The position numbers were made by a program, and so were the translations under genes. A stretch of 64,000 nt of DNA from an uncultured Dehalococcoidia bacterium (GTDB lineage: Bacteria; Chloroflexota; Dehalococcoidia; Lucifugimonadales; UBA3495): NCBI GenBank assembly GCA_958296445.1, contig OY282565.1, forward strand, positions 3,707,570-3,771,569, read 5' to 3'. Positions 7,848-16,847 of the stretch are shown piece after piece. A model generated the notes under the pieces. That model saw only the letters and a list, made by a program, of their open reading frames with translations, was not told the DNA's origin and searched no databases. The stretch's first letter is position 1. Each line of letters opens with the position of its first letter.

Positions 7848-8984
7848 CTACCCCCCCATCTGAAAGAACTTGCCCTCAGTCTTAATCGCCGGGGCGATCA
7901 CCATTTCGGCCTGGTGCAAGTCCCGGATGGTATAGGCGCCGCACATCCCCATACCCGCCTTCAGGGCACCGACAAAATTCTGAGTGCCGTCGGTCTTGGA
8001 AGTAGGGCCGTAGAGTATCTGCTTCAGGGGGGCCTTGATACCCACCTTGATACGGGTGCCGCGCGGCAGCTCCGGGTGGGGGTTCGCCATCCCCCAGTTA
8101 AAGCCGCGACCGGGCGCTTCCTCGGCTTGGGCGAAAGGGGTTCCCAGCATCACGCCATCGGCCCCGCTGACGATCGACTTGCAGATGTCCCCCCCCGTGC
8201 GGATCCCGCCGTCGGTGATGACCGCCACATACCGGCCGCTCTTGCGGAAGTAATCCTCGCGGGCCGCCGCGCATTCCAGCGTGGCCGTGACCTGCGGCAC
8301 CCCCACGCCCACCACCTCGCGCGTGGTGCAGGCCGCGCCGGGGCCCACCCCCACCAGCACCCCGTCCACCCCCGTCTCCATCAGCTCCAGCGCCACCCCG
8401 TAAGACACGCAGTTGCCCACCACCACCGGCACCCGCAACGAACCGATAAGCTCGGAGAAAATCAGGCCCCGGTAGCTGTTGGACTCATGCCGTGCCGTGG
8501 TGACCGTAGACTGCACCACCACCATATCGGCCCCGGCCTCAACCGCCGCCGGTGACATCCGCTTGGCGTTCTGCGGCGTAAAAGAAACGGCGCAAATTGC
8601 GCCGGACTGCTTGATTTCCTGCACCTGGGCCGTCAGCAGGCTTTCCTTCACCGGCCGGGTGTAAACCTGTTGCAGAAACTCCGTCACTTCCTCCTGGGGC
8701 GTGGCGATGATGTCTTCCAGCACCGAATAGGGGTCGTCATAGCGGGAATACAGCCCCTCGCCGTTCAGCACCCCCAAACCGCCCATTTCGTGCATCCGGG
8801 CCGCGAACCGGGGCGAAACCGCCCCGTCCATAGCCGACGCCATAATCGGAATCTCGAACTCCAAATCGCGGATGGTCATTTTGGTGGAAGTGAGCTCAGG
8901 GTTGATGGTCACCTGCCCCGGAACGATGGCCACTTCGTCGAAACCGTAGGAGCGCTCCAGTTCCTTAAATAGCCTTCTCCCCAT
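7848..8984 (-). CDS. guaB3: GuaB3 family IMP dehydrogenase-related protein
   Basis: A 378-aa TIM-barrel protein of the IMPDH/GMP reductase superfamily lacking the CBS pair of GuaB2. The catalytic loop GVGPGAACTTREVVG, with the nucleophilic Cys near residue 218, and the phosphate-binding DGGIRTGGDICKSIVSGADGVMLG are clear. The start is the ATG preceded by GGGAGGAAAG. GuaB3 proteins are typical of Actinobacteria and Chloroflexota and are usually annotated as IMP dehydrogenase; which reaction (XMP or IMP formation) this one performs cannot be read from sequence. It heads the operon ending in the UGSC selenoprotein. Confidence 0.88.
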   Translation of the reverse strand: MGRRLFKELERSYGFDEVAIVPGQVTINPELTSTKMTIRDLEFEIPIMASAMDGAVSPRFAARMHEMGGLGVLNGEGLYSRYDDPYSVLEDIIATPQEEVTEFLQQVYTRPVKESLLTAQVQEIKQSGAICAVSFTPQNAKRMSPAAVEAGADMVVVQSTVTTARHESNSYRGLIFSELIGSLRVPVVVGNCVSYGVALELMETGVDGVLVGVGPGAACTTREVVGVGVPQVTATLECAAAREDYFRKSGRYVAVITDGGIRTGGDICKSIVSGADGVMLGTPFAQAEEAPGRGFNWGMANPHPELPRGTRIKVGIKAPLKQILYGPTSKTDGTQNFVGALKAGMGMCGAYTIRDLHQAEMVIAPAIKTEGKFFQMGG

Positions 8985-9185
8985 CGCTTTCCTCCCTTAT
9001 AATTTCAGGATTGCGGATTGCGTTTGCTTAATTCTCGATTTAATCAGTTTTGGCGTCCAAAAGTCAACGCGGCAACGGCCCTAAAGCGGCCCAATCCGGG
9101 CCTCCCGCCGCCAAACACCGCCGAAAGCCGATAGACGGATAAAGAATACCCCGCCTTTCTTTTGCGAACCTGTGCCGTCAATGTA

Positions 9186-9215
9186 TTGACGATAACGGCT
9201 AGACGATGATACAAT
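9186..9215 (+). promoter_or_regulatory. Sigma70-type promoter
   Basis: TTGACG at 9186-9191, an 18-nt spacer and TACAAT at 9210-9215 precede the small zinc-ribbon gene. The -10 hexamer matches consensus at five of six positions. Confidence 0.75.
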
Positions 9216-9244
9216 TTCGTAAAATAACCCGAGGGGTGAGCGTG

Positions 9245-9499
9245 ATGATTGAGCAGGCGGAGGCTGTATCCGTTCCAGAGGTTTCCGAAGGGTCTCTGGT
9301 GTGTCGGCACCACTGGCTGATTCAGGCAGCCGACGGCCCGGCAAGCGCCGGTATCTGCCGGATCTGCGGCGAGACCCGCCAGTTTCAGAACTACGTAGAG
9401 ACGGCTGCCTGGGGCGACACCCGCCTGATTCCCGGCCCGGCCCCGGTCATCAGCCCCGACGTCATCCTAGCCTCCGCCGACGGCTGGGACGACGAATAA
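9245..9499 (+). CDS. Small zinc-ribbon-like protein, hypothetical
   Basis: An 84-aa soluble protein. The pattern SLVCRHHWLIQ ... GICRICGETRQFQNY presents C-x-H-H and C-x-x-C ligands spaced about 25 residues, consistent with a small zinc knuckle. Start ATG 9245 follows GAGGGGTGAG; GTG 9242 is an alternative. It has its own promoter (9186-9215) and terminator (9541-9577), so it is a monocistronic unit. Proteins with this CRHHW...CRxCGE arrangement seem familiar from Chloroflexota, but no function is known to me. Confidence 0.7.
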   Translation: MIEQAEAVSVPEVSEGSLVCRHHWLIQAADGPASAGICRICGETRQFQNYVETAAWGDTRLIPGPAPVISPDVILASADGWDDE

Positions 9500-9540
9500 C
9501 CCCACCATCCCCGGCCGGCCGGGTTCCAACGCCTTGAACA

Positions 9541-9577
9541 GCGCCGGGGCGGGTTTTCAGCCCGCCCCGGCGCCTTT
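9541..9577 (+). terminator. Strong intrinsic terminator
   Basis: A perfect 13-bp stem (GCGCCGGGGCGGG with CCCGCCCCGGCGC, 9541-9553 and 9561-9573) with a TTTTCAG loop is followed by CTTTT. It ends transcription of the zinc-ribbon gene. Confidence 0.85.
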
Positions 9578-9651
9578 TCGCGCCCCCGCCGCCGCCCCTT
9601 TGCCGTATAATGCTCGGCATACCCCACATCCCCCCAACGCCGAGGCCCCCT

Positions 9652-10461
9652 ATGACCACCAAACCCACCGCGCCGCCGCCCTACGCCCCCCCGGCGCAAT
9701 TCCCGGAACGGCCTCCAAGGTTGGATATGCAAAACGTCCTTTATCTGGCCTTCCCCGGCCATCACACCGCCCTCATCCGCCACCTAGGCGCCGAAAACAC
9801 CACCCTAGTCATCGGCGAAATGCCCGTAGGCTGGAACCTAAGCCAGCAGTCCGGCCTGCTCTACCCCGACCTGATGATCGCCTTCAACGTAAACACCAAA
9901 GAAGCCATCGCCCTGCAAGGCTTCGGCATCGACTACCAAGGCAAGCCCCCGGAATTCGTCCTCGAAGTAGCGTCCTCGCGCACCGCCCTCAACGACTACA
10001 CCACCAAGCGCAAAGGATACGCCGCCTTCGGCATACCCGAGTACTGGCGGTTCGACCCCACCGGCAACAAACGCTACCCCGTCCCCCTGGCCGGCGACCG
10101 CCTGGTCAACGGCGAATACCAGCCCATAACCATCGTCCAAACAGACCAAGACCGCTACTGGGGCCACAGCGACGCCCTGAACCTAGACCTCTGCTGGGAA
10201 TACGGCCAACTCCGCTGGTACGACCCGGTATCCCAGAAATACCTCCTCACCCACGACGAATCAGAAGAGCAGCGCATCGCCGCCGAAACCCAGCTCAACG
10301 CCGAGCGCGACACCCGCCTCACCGCCGAGACCCAGCGCGATGCCGAGCGTAACGCCCGCATCACCACCGAGGCCCAGCGCGATGCCGAGCGCGACGCCCG
10401 CATCGCCGCCGAAACCCGCGCAAGCCAATTGGAGCAGGAACTACGCCGCCGCTCCCCCTAG
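9652..10461 (+). CDS. Uma2 family endonuclease, copy 1
   Basis: A 269-aa Uma2 (DUF820) protein with a restriction-endonuclease fold. The core shows YPDLMIAF, then EFVLEVASS, then DYTTKRKGYAAFGIPEYWRFDP, the usual D...E-x-(A)...K...Y(A/E)..G.xEYW series at about residues 75-145. The C-terminal 60 residues are a charged coiled coil built from about 11-residue repeats of AERxARIxAE type. ATG 9652 has GAGG 6 nt upstream; an earlier ATG at 9610 overlaps the -10 box and is unlikely. Uma2 proteins are abundant in Chloroflexota and cyanobacteria, with unproven cellular roles. Confidence 0.85.
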   Translation: MTTKPTAPPPYAPPAQFPERPPRLDMQNVLYLAFPGHHTALIRHLGAENTTLVIGEMPVGWNLSQQSGLLYPDLMIAFNVNTKEAIALQGFGIDYQGKPPEFVLEVASSRTALNDYTTKRKGYAAFGIPEYWRFDPTGNKRYPVPLAGDRLVNGEYQPITIVQTDQDRYWGHSDALNLDLCWEYGQLRWYDPVSQKYLLTHDESEEQRIAAETQLNAERDTRLTAETQRDAERNARITTEAQRDAERDARIAAETRASQLEQELRRRSP

Positions 10462-10508
10462 ACCCAACCCCGGCCCCACAGCCCTCTACCCCAACCGCCG
10501 CGATTCCG

Positions 10509-10541
10509 AAATCCGGGCCAGCCATAAAGCCGCCCGGATTT
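10509..10541 (+). terminator. Terminator-like hairpin after Uma2 copy 1
   Basis: AAATCCGGGC pairs with GCCCGGATTT across a short loop. The corresponding place after copy 2 carries a similar hairpin. Between 10462 and 10675 there is otherwise only the conserved trailer and the promoter of copy 2. Confidence 0.6.
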
Positions 10542-10675
10542 GCGGAAAGACACCAATTCAATATGCCATATTGCAGCCTTCTCTAAGACCACGCCCAATA
10601 TCTGGCAGCCCAACGCCGTCCCTTTGCCGTATAATGCTCGCCACACCCTACATCCCCGCATCGCCGAGGCCCCCT

Positions 10676-11443
10676 ATGACCACCAAACCCACCGCGCCGC
10701 CGCCCTACGCCCCCCCGGCGCAATTCCCGGAACGGCCTCCAAGGTTGGATATGCAAAACGTCCTTTATCTGGCCTTCCCCGGCCACCACACCGCCCTCAT
10801 CCGCCACCTAGCCGCCGAAGACACCACCCTAGTCATCGGCGAAATGCCCGTAGGCTGGAACCTAAGCCAGCAGTCCGGCCTGCTCTACCCCGACCTGATG
10901 ATCGCCTTCAACGTAAACACCAAAGAGGCCATCGCCCTGCAAGGCTTCGGCATCGACTACCAAGGCAAGCCCCCGGAATTCGTCCTCGAAGTAGCATCCT
11001 CGCGCACCGCCCTAAACGACTACACCACCAAGCGCAAAGGATACGCCGCCTTCGGCATACCCGAATACTGGCGGTTCGACCCCACCGGCAACAAACGCTA
11101 CCCCGTCCCCTTGGCCGGTGACCGCCTAGTCAACGGAGAATACCAGCCCATAACCATCGTCCAAACAGACCAAGACCGCTACTGGGGCCACAGCGACGCC
11201 CTGAACTTAGACCTCTGCTGGGAATACGGCCAACTCCGCTGGTACGACCCAGTATCCCAGCGATACCTCCTCACCCACGACGAAGTTAAAGAGCAACTCG
11301 ACGCCGAGCGCAACGCCCGCATCGCCGCCGAAGCCCAGCTCGACGCCGAGCGCGATACCCGCATCGCCGAGCGCAACGCCCGCATCGCCGCCGAAGCCCG
11401 CGCACAACAACTGGAGCAGGAACTCCGCCGCCGCTCCCCCTAA
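10676..11443 (+). CDS. Uma2 family endonuclease, copy 2
   Basis: A 255-aa paralogue nearly identical to the gene 1,024 bp upstream over the nuclease domain, with the same PD-(D/E)XK-type series and the same start context (GAGG then ATG). It differs mainly in the C-terminal coiled coil, which has fewer and rearranged 11-residue repeats, as expected from slippage between repeats. It carries its own TATAAT box at 10630-10635 and a downstream hairpin. Confidence 0.85.
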   Translation: MTTKPTAPPPYAPPAQFPERPPRLDMQNVLYLAFPGHHTALIRHLAAEDTTLVIGEMPVGWNLSQQSGLLYPDLMIAFNVNTKEAIALQGFGIDYQGKPPEFVLEVASSRTALNDYTTKRKGYAAFGIPEYWRFDPTGNKRYPVPLAGDRLVNGEYQPITIVQTDQDRYWGHSDALNLDLCWEYGQLRWYDPVSQRYLLTHDEVKEQLDAERNARIAAEAQLDAERDTRIAERNARIAAEARAQQLEQELRRRSP

Positions 11444-11490
11444 CCCGGCCCCGGCCCCACAGCCCTCCACCCCAACCGCCATGATTCCGA

Positions 11491-11525
11491 AATCCGGGGG
11501 CGGCTTTATCGCCCCCTGGATTTAT
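11491..11525 (+). terminator. Terminator-like hairpin after Uma2 copy 2
   Basis: AATCCGGGGGCG pairs with CGCCCCCTGGATT around a short loop and is followed by TTTATAAAA. Confidence 0.65.
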
Positions 11526-11606
11526 AAAACGTCACCAATTCATTATGTCATATTGTAGCCATTTCTAAGACTGCGCCCAATATCTGGTAGTTGGGGCCAA
11601 AAACTG

Positions 11607-11638
11607 TTGACAGCCCCCACTAGGGCATCCCCTATAAT
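11607..11638 (+). promoter_or_regulatory. Candidate dnaE promoter with over-long spacer
   Basis: Consensus TTGACA (11607-11612) and consensus TATAAT (11633-11638) are separated by 20 nt instead of 17. Either the spacing is tolerated or only the -10 box is used. Confidence 0.5.
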
Positions 11639-11710
11639 AGCGCTTCGCCCCTGCGCCGGAAATCCGGCCGCGAGAGGCCGCAGTTTTCTTCTCTTGGAGG
11701 CACACCCGGT

Positions 11711-14700
11711 TTGCCGTTCACTCACCTTCACGTCCATACCGAATACAGTATGCTCGACGGCATCAGCCGCATCCCCGAACTCGTCGCCCGCACCGGCGAC
11801 CTCGGTATGGATGCCCTTGCCATCACCGACCACGGCACCTTCTACGGCGTGGTCGACTTCTACTCCGCCTGCCGCGAGGCCAACATCAAGCCCATCATCG
11901 GCTGCGAAGTCTACGTCGCCCACAACAGCCGCCATGACAAAAACCCCTCGGAGCGCAGCCCGGCCCACCTCGTCCTGCTGGCCCGCGACAACTCCGGCTA
12001 CCGCAACCTGATGCAATTGGTCACCAAATCCCACGTCGAAGGCTTTTACAACCGCCCCCGCATAGATAAAAAACTGCTCGAGGAATACGGCTCCGGCCTA
12101 GTCTGCCTCTCCGGCTGCCCCTCCGCCGAAGTCCCGCGTATGCTCGCCGACGGGCGCTATGACGACGCCGCCCGCGCCGCCGGCTGGTATCGCGACCTGT
12201 TCGGCGACGGCTACTTCCTCGAACTCCAGCAACACGCCCACGTCCCCGGTCTCGAGCAAATCAACGAGGGCCTGCTGCGCCTAGGCGACGACCTCAAGCT
12301 CCCCTTCGTAGCCACCAACGACGCCCACTACGTCCACCAAAGCCACTCCAACCTCCAGGACGTCTACATCTGCATCCAGACCGGCACCACCGTCAAGGAC
12401 GAAAAACGCCTGCGGATGGAAGACGATTCCTACTACATCAAAAGCCCCCAAGAAATGGCGCAGCTCTTCGCCGGCCTGCCCCCCGCCGTCCGCGATTCCG
12501 CCCTGGAAAACACCAACCTGATTGCCTCTATGTGCGACGTATCCCTAGACTTCGGCCAGACCCACCTGCCCCGCTACGAAACCCCCGCCGGTATGGACGC
12601 CGACGAATACCTGGCCCAAATCTGCCGCGACGGTTTCCGCCGCCGCTACCCCAACGCCACCCCCGAAGCCGAGGAGCGCCTGCGCTACGAGCTGGAAGTC
12701 ATCCGCTACACCAAATTCGCCAACTACTTCCTAGTCGTCTGGGACATCATCAACTTCGTGCGCCAAAGCAACATACTGTTCGGCGTCCGCGGCAGCGCCG
12801 CCGCCAGCGTCGTCCTCTACTGCTTGGGCATCACCGACGTCGACCCCCTAGAGTACCGCCTAGTCTTCGAGCGTTTCCTAAACCTAGAGCGCAAGGAAAT
12901 GCCCGACATTGATATGGACTTCCAAGACGACCGCCGCGACGAAGTGCTGCGCTACGTCATAGACAAGTACGGCAACGACCGCGTAGCCCAGATAATCACC
13001 TTCGGCACCCTAGGCGCCAAGGCCGCCCTCCGCGACGTAGGCCGCTCCCTAGGAATGAGCTACGGCGACGTCGACCGCATCGCCCGTATGGTGCCTTTCA
13101 AGGCCCGCAACCTAGAGGACGCCCTACGCCTCAGCCCCGAAATGAAAGCATCCTACGACAGCAACGAAGCCGTCCAAACCCTAGTCGAGCAGGCCCAGGG
13201 CCTAGAGGGCCTAGTCCACCACGTAAGCACCCACGCCGCCGGAGTCCTTATCGCCGACGAACCCCTAACCGACACCGTGCCCCTCCAACGCCCCGCCCGG
13301 GGCGACGAATCCAGCCCCGTAATGATGACCCAGTTCAGTATGGACCCCGTAGCCCGCCTCGGCCTCCTCAAAATGGACTTCCTCGGCCTCACCAACCTCA
13401 CCATCCTAGACCAGGCCGTAAAACTGGTGCGCCAAAGCACCGGCGAAGAAATAAACCTGCAAACCATCCCCCTAGACGACCAACGCACCTTCGACCTGCT
13501 CTCCTCCGGCAACACCACCGACCTGTTCCAACTGGAAAGCGCCGGAATGCAGCGTTACATCAAGGAACTAAAACCCTCCAGCCTCAACGACATCGCCGCT
13601 ATGATCGCCCTCTACCGCCCCGGCCCAATGGAAAACATCGAGCGGTTTATTGACGCCAAGCACGGACGCGCCGCCGTCACCTACCCCCACCCCAGCCTCA
13701 AGGAACTGCTGGATGAAACCTACGGCATCATCGTCTACCAAGACCAAGTGCTGCTGATCCTCCAGCAATTCGCCGGCTACTCCCTCGGCGCCGCCGACAT
13801 CGTGCGCAAAGCGATGGGCAAGAAAATCGCTTCCTTAATGGCCCAAGAACGCGATAACTTCGTCGCCGGGGCCACCGCCAAAGGCTTCGACCGGGCCCTA
13901 GCCATCGAAATTTTCGACCTAATCGAACCCTTCGCCGGTTACGCCTTCAACAAAGCCCACAGCGTCAGCTACGCCCTCATTTCCTACTGGACGGCCTACT
14001 TCAAGGCTTATTACCCGGTAGAATATATGGCCGCCGTCCTCAACGCCCGCCTCGACAACACCGACAAAACCATCAGCTCCATCAACGAATGTTTCCGGCT
14101 CGACATCCCCATCCGCCTGCCCGACGTCAACCGCTCCGGCAAGTTCTACACCATAGACCAGCAGCACGGCGGCCCCGACGACGGCAAAACCGGACTCCGC
14201 ATCGGCCTAGCCGCCATCAAAACCGTCGGCGAAGGCGCCGTGCATCCGCTGGTCGAGGAACGCGAGCAAAACGGCCCCTACCGCTCCATAGACGACTTCT
14301 GCCGCCGCGCCGGCGGCGCCAACCTAAACCGCCGCACCCTAGAAAGTATGATAAAGGCCGGCGCCTTCGACTCCATCGGCCCCCGCGGCGCCATCCTGTC
14401 CGTCCTCGACCGCATCGTCGCCACCGCCCAGCGCGAAGCCCAAAGCCGCAACAGCGGCCAGACCAGCCTTTTCGGCGGCGATACCGGCGGCGCAGTCCAA
14501 GAGGAACCGGGCATCATCCTAGCCGCCAACGACGCCTCCCCCGAGGAAAAAGCCAACTGGGAGCGCGAACTCATAGGCGTAGCCCTCTCCCACAACCCCC
14601 TGATGACCCTAAGCGCCGCCGCCGACAGCGCCAACGCCATCGTATCCCTTGACCGCCTCACCGAGGAAATGCAAGGCCAGCCCGCAACCGTCCTCGGCAT

Positions 14701-15508
14701 CATCTCCACCGTAACCGAGCGGGCCAGGCGCGACGGCCAGCGCTTTTTCATCATCGCCCTAGATATGCTCGGCGGCCAGCTCGAAATCATAATCTGGCCC
14801 GAATCCTTACAGCGCACCGAAGAAGTCTGGCACCCCGGCCGCACCGTCCGCGTCGCCGGCAAAATCCGCCTGCGCGGCGACCAAGTAGAACTAGTCTGCG
14901 ACGCCGCCGAGGAATACTCCCCCGACCGCCCCTCAACCCTAGCCGCCCCCCAGCCAACCCAAAACAACGCCAACGCCCGCACCAACGCCAAGCCCAACGG
15001 CAACAACCACGCCGCCGCCAAAACCAACGGCAACGGCCACACCGCCGCCAAGCCCAACGGCAACGGAAATGGCAACGCCACCCCCAAAACCAATAGCAAC
15101 GGGAATGGCAATAGCAACGCCAGCAGCCACGCCGCCGCCAAAACCAACGGCAACGGCAATGGCAATGGCAACGCCAGCAGCCAACCCGCCCCCAAGCCCA
15201 ACGGCAATGCCAGCCACACCCCAGCCGCCCCCGGCGCAGGCAACTCCAACCGCCTGGTACAATTGGGCGTCACCGAAACCGACGACCCCCAGCACGACGC
15301 CATGCTCCTCCGTGAAGTCATAGGCGTAATCCTCGAATACCCCGGCCGCGACCGCGTAAACCTAGAAATCCGCTCCCCCGGCCGCCGCGTCCTGATGGAT
15401 ATGCCCGTAGTAAGCACCGGCTACTGCGACTCCCTACGCGAGCGCCTAGAAGAAATCCTAGGCCCCGACACCGTAACCGTAAACCACGAAATGCCCCTAG
15501 CCGTCTAA
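11711..15508 (+). CDS. dnaE: DNA polymerase III subunit alpha
   Basis: The replicative polymerase subunit (1,265 aa). An N-terminal PHP domain opens with HLHVHTEYSMLDG. The polymerase core contains PDIDMDFQDDRRDEV with the catalytic aspartates near residues 398-400, and KPSSLNDIAAMIALYRPGPM. The helix-hairpin-helix region and an OB domain follow to about residue 1070. Residues about 1080-1180 form an Asn/Gly/Ala/Lys-rich tract of repeating NGNG and AAKTNGNG units, after which a conserved C-terminal domain (RLVQLGVTETDD to the end) resumes. Most DnaE1 proteins are about 1,150-1,170 aa, so the tract accounts for the extra length. The start is a TTG after TTGGAGG. Leu CTA and Val GTA codons are unusually frequent. 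Confidence 0.96.
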   Translation: MPFTHLHVHTEYSMLDGISRIPELVARTGDLGMDALAITDHGTFYGVVDFYSACREANIKPIIGCEVYVAHNSRHDKNPSERSPAHLVLLARDNSGYRNLMQLVTKSHVEGFYNRPRIDKKLLEEYGSGLVCLSGCPSAEVPRMLADGRYDDAARAAGWYRDLFGDGYFLELQQHAHVPGLEQINEGLLRLGDDLKLPFVATNDAHYVHQSHSNLQDVYICIQTGTTVKDEKRLRMEDDSYYIKSPQEMAQLFAGLPPAVRDSALENTNLIASMCDVSLDFGQTHLPRYETPAGMDADEYLAQICRDGFRRRYPNATPEAEERLRYELEVIRYTKFANYFLVVWDIINFVRQSNILFGVRGSAAASVVLYCLGITDVDPLEYRLVFERFLNLERKEMPDIDMDFQDDRRDEVLRYVIDKYGNDRVAQIITFGTLGAKAALRDVGRSLGMSYGDVDRIARMVPFKARNLEDALRLSPEMKASYDSNEAVQTLVEQAQGLEGLVHHVSTHAAGVLIADEPLTDTVPLQRPARGDESSPVMMTQFSMDPVARLGLLKMDFLGLTNLTILDQAVKLVRQSTGEEINLQTIPLDDQRTFDLLSSGNTTDLFQLESAGMQRYIKELKPSSLNDIAAMIALYRPGPMENIERFIDAKHGRAAVTYPHPSLKELLDETYGIIVYQDQVLLILQQFAGYSLGAADIVRKAMGKKIASLMAQERDNFVAGATAKGFDRALAIEIFDLIEPFAGYAFNKAHSVSYALISYWTAYFKAYYPVEYMAAVLNARLDNTDKTISSINECFRLDIPIRLPDVNRSGKFYTIDQQHGGPDDGKTGLRIGLAAIKTVGEGAVHPLVEEREQNGPYRSIDDFCRRAGGANLNRRTLESMIKAGAFDSIGPRGAILSVLDRIVATAQREAQSRNSGQTSLFGGDTGGAVQEEPGIILAANDASPEEKANWERELIGVALSHNPLMTLSAAADSANAIVSLDRLTEEMQGQPATVLGIISTVTERARRDGQRFFIIALDMLGGQLEIIIWPESLQRTEEVWHPGRTVRVAGKIRLRGDQVELVCDAAEEYSPDRPSTLAAPQPTQNNANARTNAKPNGNNHAAAKTNGNGHTAAKPNGNGNGNATPKTNSNGNGNSNASSHAAAKTNGNGNGNGNASSQPAPKPNGNASHTPAAPGAGNSNRLVQLGVTETDDPQHDAMLLREVIGVILEYPGRDRVNLEIRSPGRRVLMDMPVVSTGYCDSLRERLEEILGPDTVTVNHEMPLAV

Positions 15509-15530
15509 CCAGCCCCCCGCCCGCCATACC

Positions 15531-16006
15531 CGCCAAATCCCCTCCCCCTCCGGGGGAGGGCTAGGGTGGGGGCGTCCCCCGTCCCCCTTACCCAATCCAA
15601 CAGCAATTCGCCGGAAAACTCCGCCACCCCCATTCCCCTGACACTTAGCCCTTGCCAACCCCGAATACACCCCCCTAAAATAATACCATCGCCAAATCCC
15701 CTCCCCCTCCGGGGGAAGGTTAGGGTGGGGGCGTCCCCCGTCCCCCTTACCCAATCCAACAGCAATTCGCCGGAAAACTCCCCCACCCCCATTCCCCTGA
15801 CACTTAGCCCTTGCCAACCCCGAATACACCCCCCTAAAATAATACCATCGCCAAATCCCCTCCCCCTCCGGGGGAGGGCTAGGGTGGGGGCGTCCCCCGT
15901 CCCCCTTACCCAATCCAACAGCAATTCGCCGGAAAACTCCCCCACCCCCATTCCCCTGACACTTAGCCCTTGCCAACCCCGAATACACCCCCCTAAAATA
16001 ATACCT
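15531..16006. repeat. Three tandem 159-bp units, repeat family A
   Basis: Units begin at 15531, 15690 and 15849, each starting CGCCAAATCCCCTCC and ending CTAAAATAATACC. They are nearly identical. Each unit carries the palindrome CTCCCCCTCCGGGGGAG, a TAGGGTGGGGG segment and a second short GC hairpin. A truncated single copy of the palindromic part occurs at 53394-53440. The reading frames that run through all three units are by-products of the 159-bp (multiple of three) period. Confidence 0.9.
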
Positions 16007-16847
16007 ATGAATCCCAAACAATCGGCCAGCCCAACCAACCGGCGCACCCCGCAAACCGCCCCCCAAGCCAAAATGGCGGAAAATGGGGGGAAACTCAAAA
16101 AAAAATCCCGAACCGGCCCAGAGGTGAACCCCCTTTGCCCAAGAACAACAACAAAATGCCCCTGCCATCCCGCCATCGCCAACACGCGCCGCGAAACCCG
16201 AAAAAACCCGCATCATTTTGCGTCAATGCGTACCTAATTCCCCAAATTTAGACGTGATTCAACATATTGTATCGCCATAAACACCCGATTACGCCTTATA
16301 TCCCCCAAATTCCGACGAAACAACCCCGCCAATAACCGGCGGAAAAGTTGACCACCCTTGACGCCAATGCTAGACTTGCCCGAAATTCAGTTCCGCCGAC
16401 GGTTCCGGCCCGCCAAACCGCCAAAAACTAAGCACGGCCCCGGAACGGCCCCCACGGAGTGAATATGAGTTATTATTCTACGCGGCCCCCGGTATGGAAT
16501 ACTGGGATGAGCCAGCGCGAAATCCGCAGCCGCAAACGGCACGCTCTCCCCTGCGAGCCTTAGCGCTCCCCCCCAATCAAGACCCATAGGGGCCTTCCGT
16601 CCGTCCCCGCCTCTAACCGCCGTCAGCCTGCCGCGCCCATCAGCGCGTCTGTCGGCAATCCCAAACCCCCACCAGCAAGGTAGCGGGGAAACTTGCGCCA
16701 AGTTCCGGCCCCTCTGCGGGAAACGCCCCACGCAATCTTCCTTATGTCAATAATTTCGGCTGCCAATTTCCGGCAATCCCCAATGGCAGCCCCAAACCGG
16801 AAAGCAATCAACCCGCCGCACAACGGCACATCCGAAAGGAGGAAACT
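16007..16847. other. Intergenic stretch without a recognisable gene
   Basis: About 840 bp between the tandem repeats and panD. No ORF here shows protein-like composition on either strand. The second half (16377-16847) follows a promoter-like element and could be the panD leader or an unrecognised RNA. I looked for tmRNA, RNase P, SRP and common riboswitch signatures and saw none. Confidence 0.5.
16348..16376 (+). promoter_or_regulatory. Candidate sigma70 promoter upstream of panD
   Basis: TTGACC at 16348-16353, a 17-nt spacer and TAGACT at 16371-16376. It would give a leader of about 465 nt before panD. Confidence 0.5.

Larger units (their letters stand above)
9597..11590 (+). repeat. Tandem duplication carrying two Uma2 genes
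   Basis: Two head-to-tail copies of a roughly 1-kb unit (about 9597-10612 and 10613-11590). Each holds a TATAAT box (9606-9611 and 10630-10635), the Uma2 gene, a terminator-like hairpin and a conserved trailer ending TATCTGG. Coding sequences are nearly identical up to the C-terminal repeats, so the duplication is recent or homogenised by gene conversion. Confidence 0.85.

Noticed and set aside
15531..16006. CRISPR array or repetitive protein gene in the 159-bp tandem repeats
   Set aside because: Units are contiguous without unique spacers, and no cas gene is nearby. The long frames on both strands exist only because the period is a multiple of three.
16387..16829. ORFs of about 60-114 codons on both strands
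   Set aside because: Low-complexity Gly/Arg composition, no ribosome sites, no recognisable domain.
16377..16847. tmRNA, RNase P RNA or SRP RNA
   Set aside because: None of the conserved core strings of these RNAs was found on either strand.
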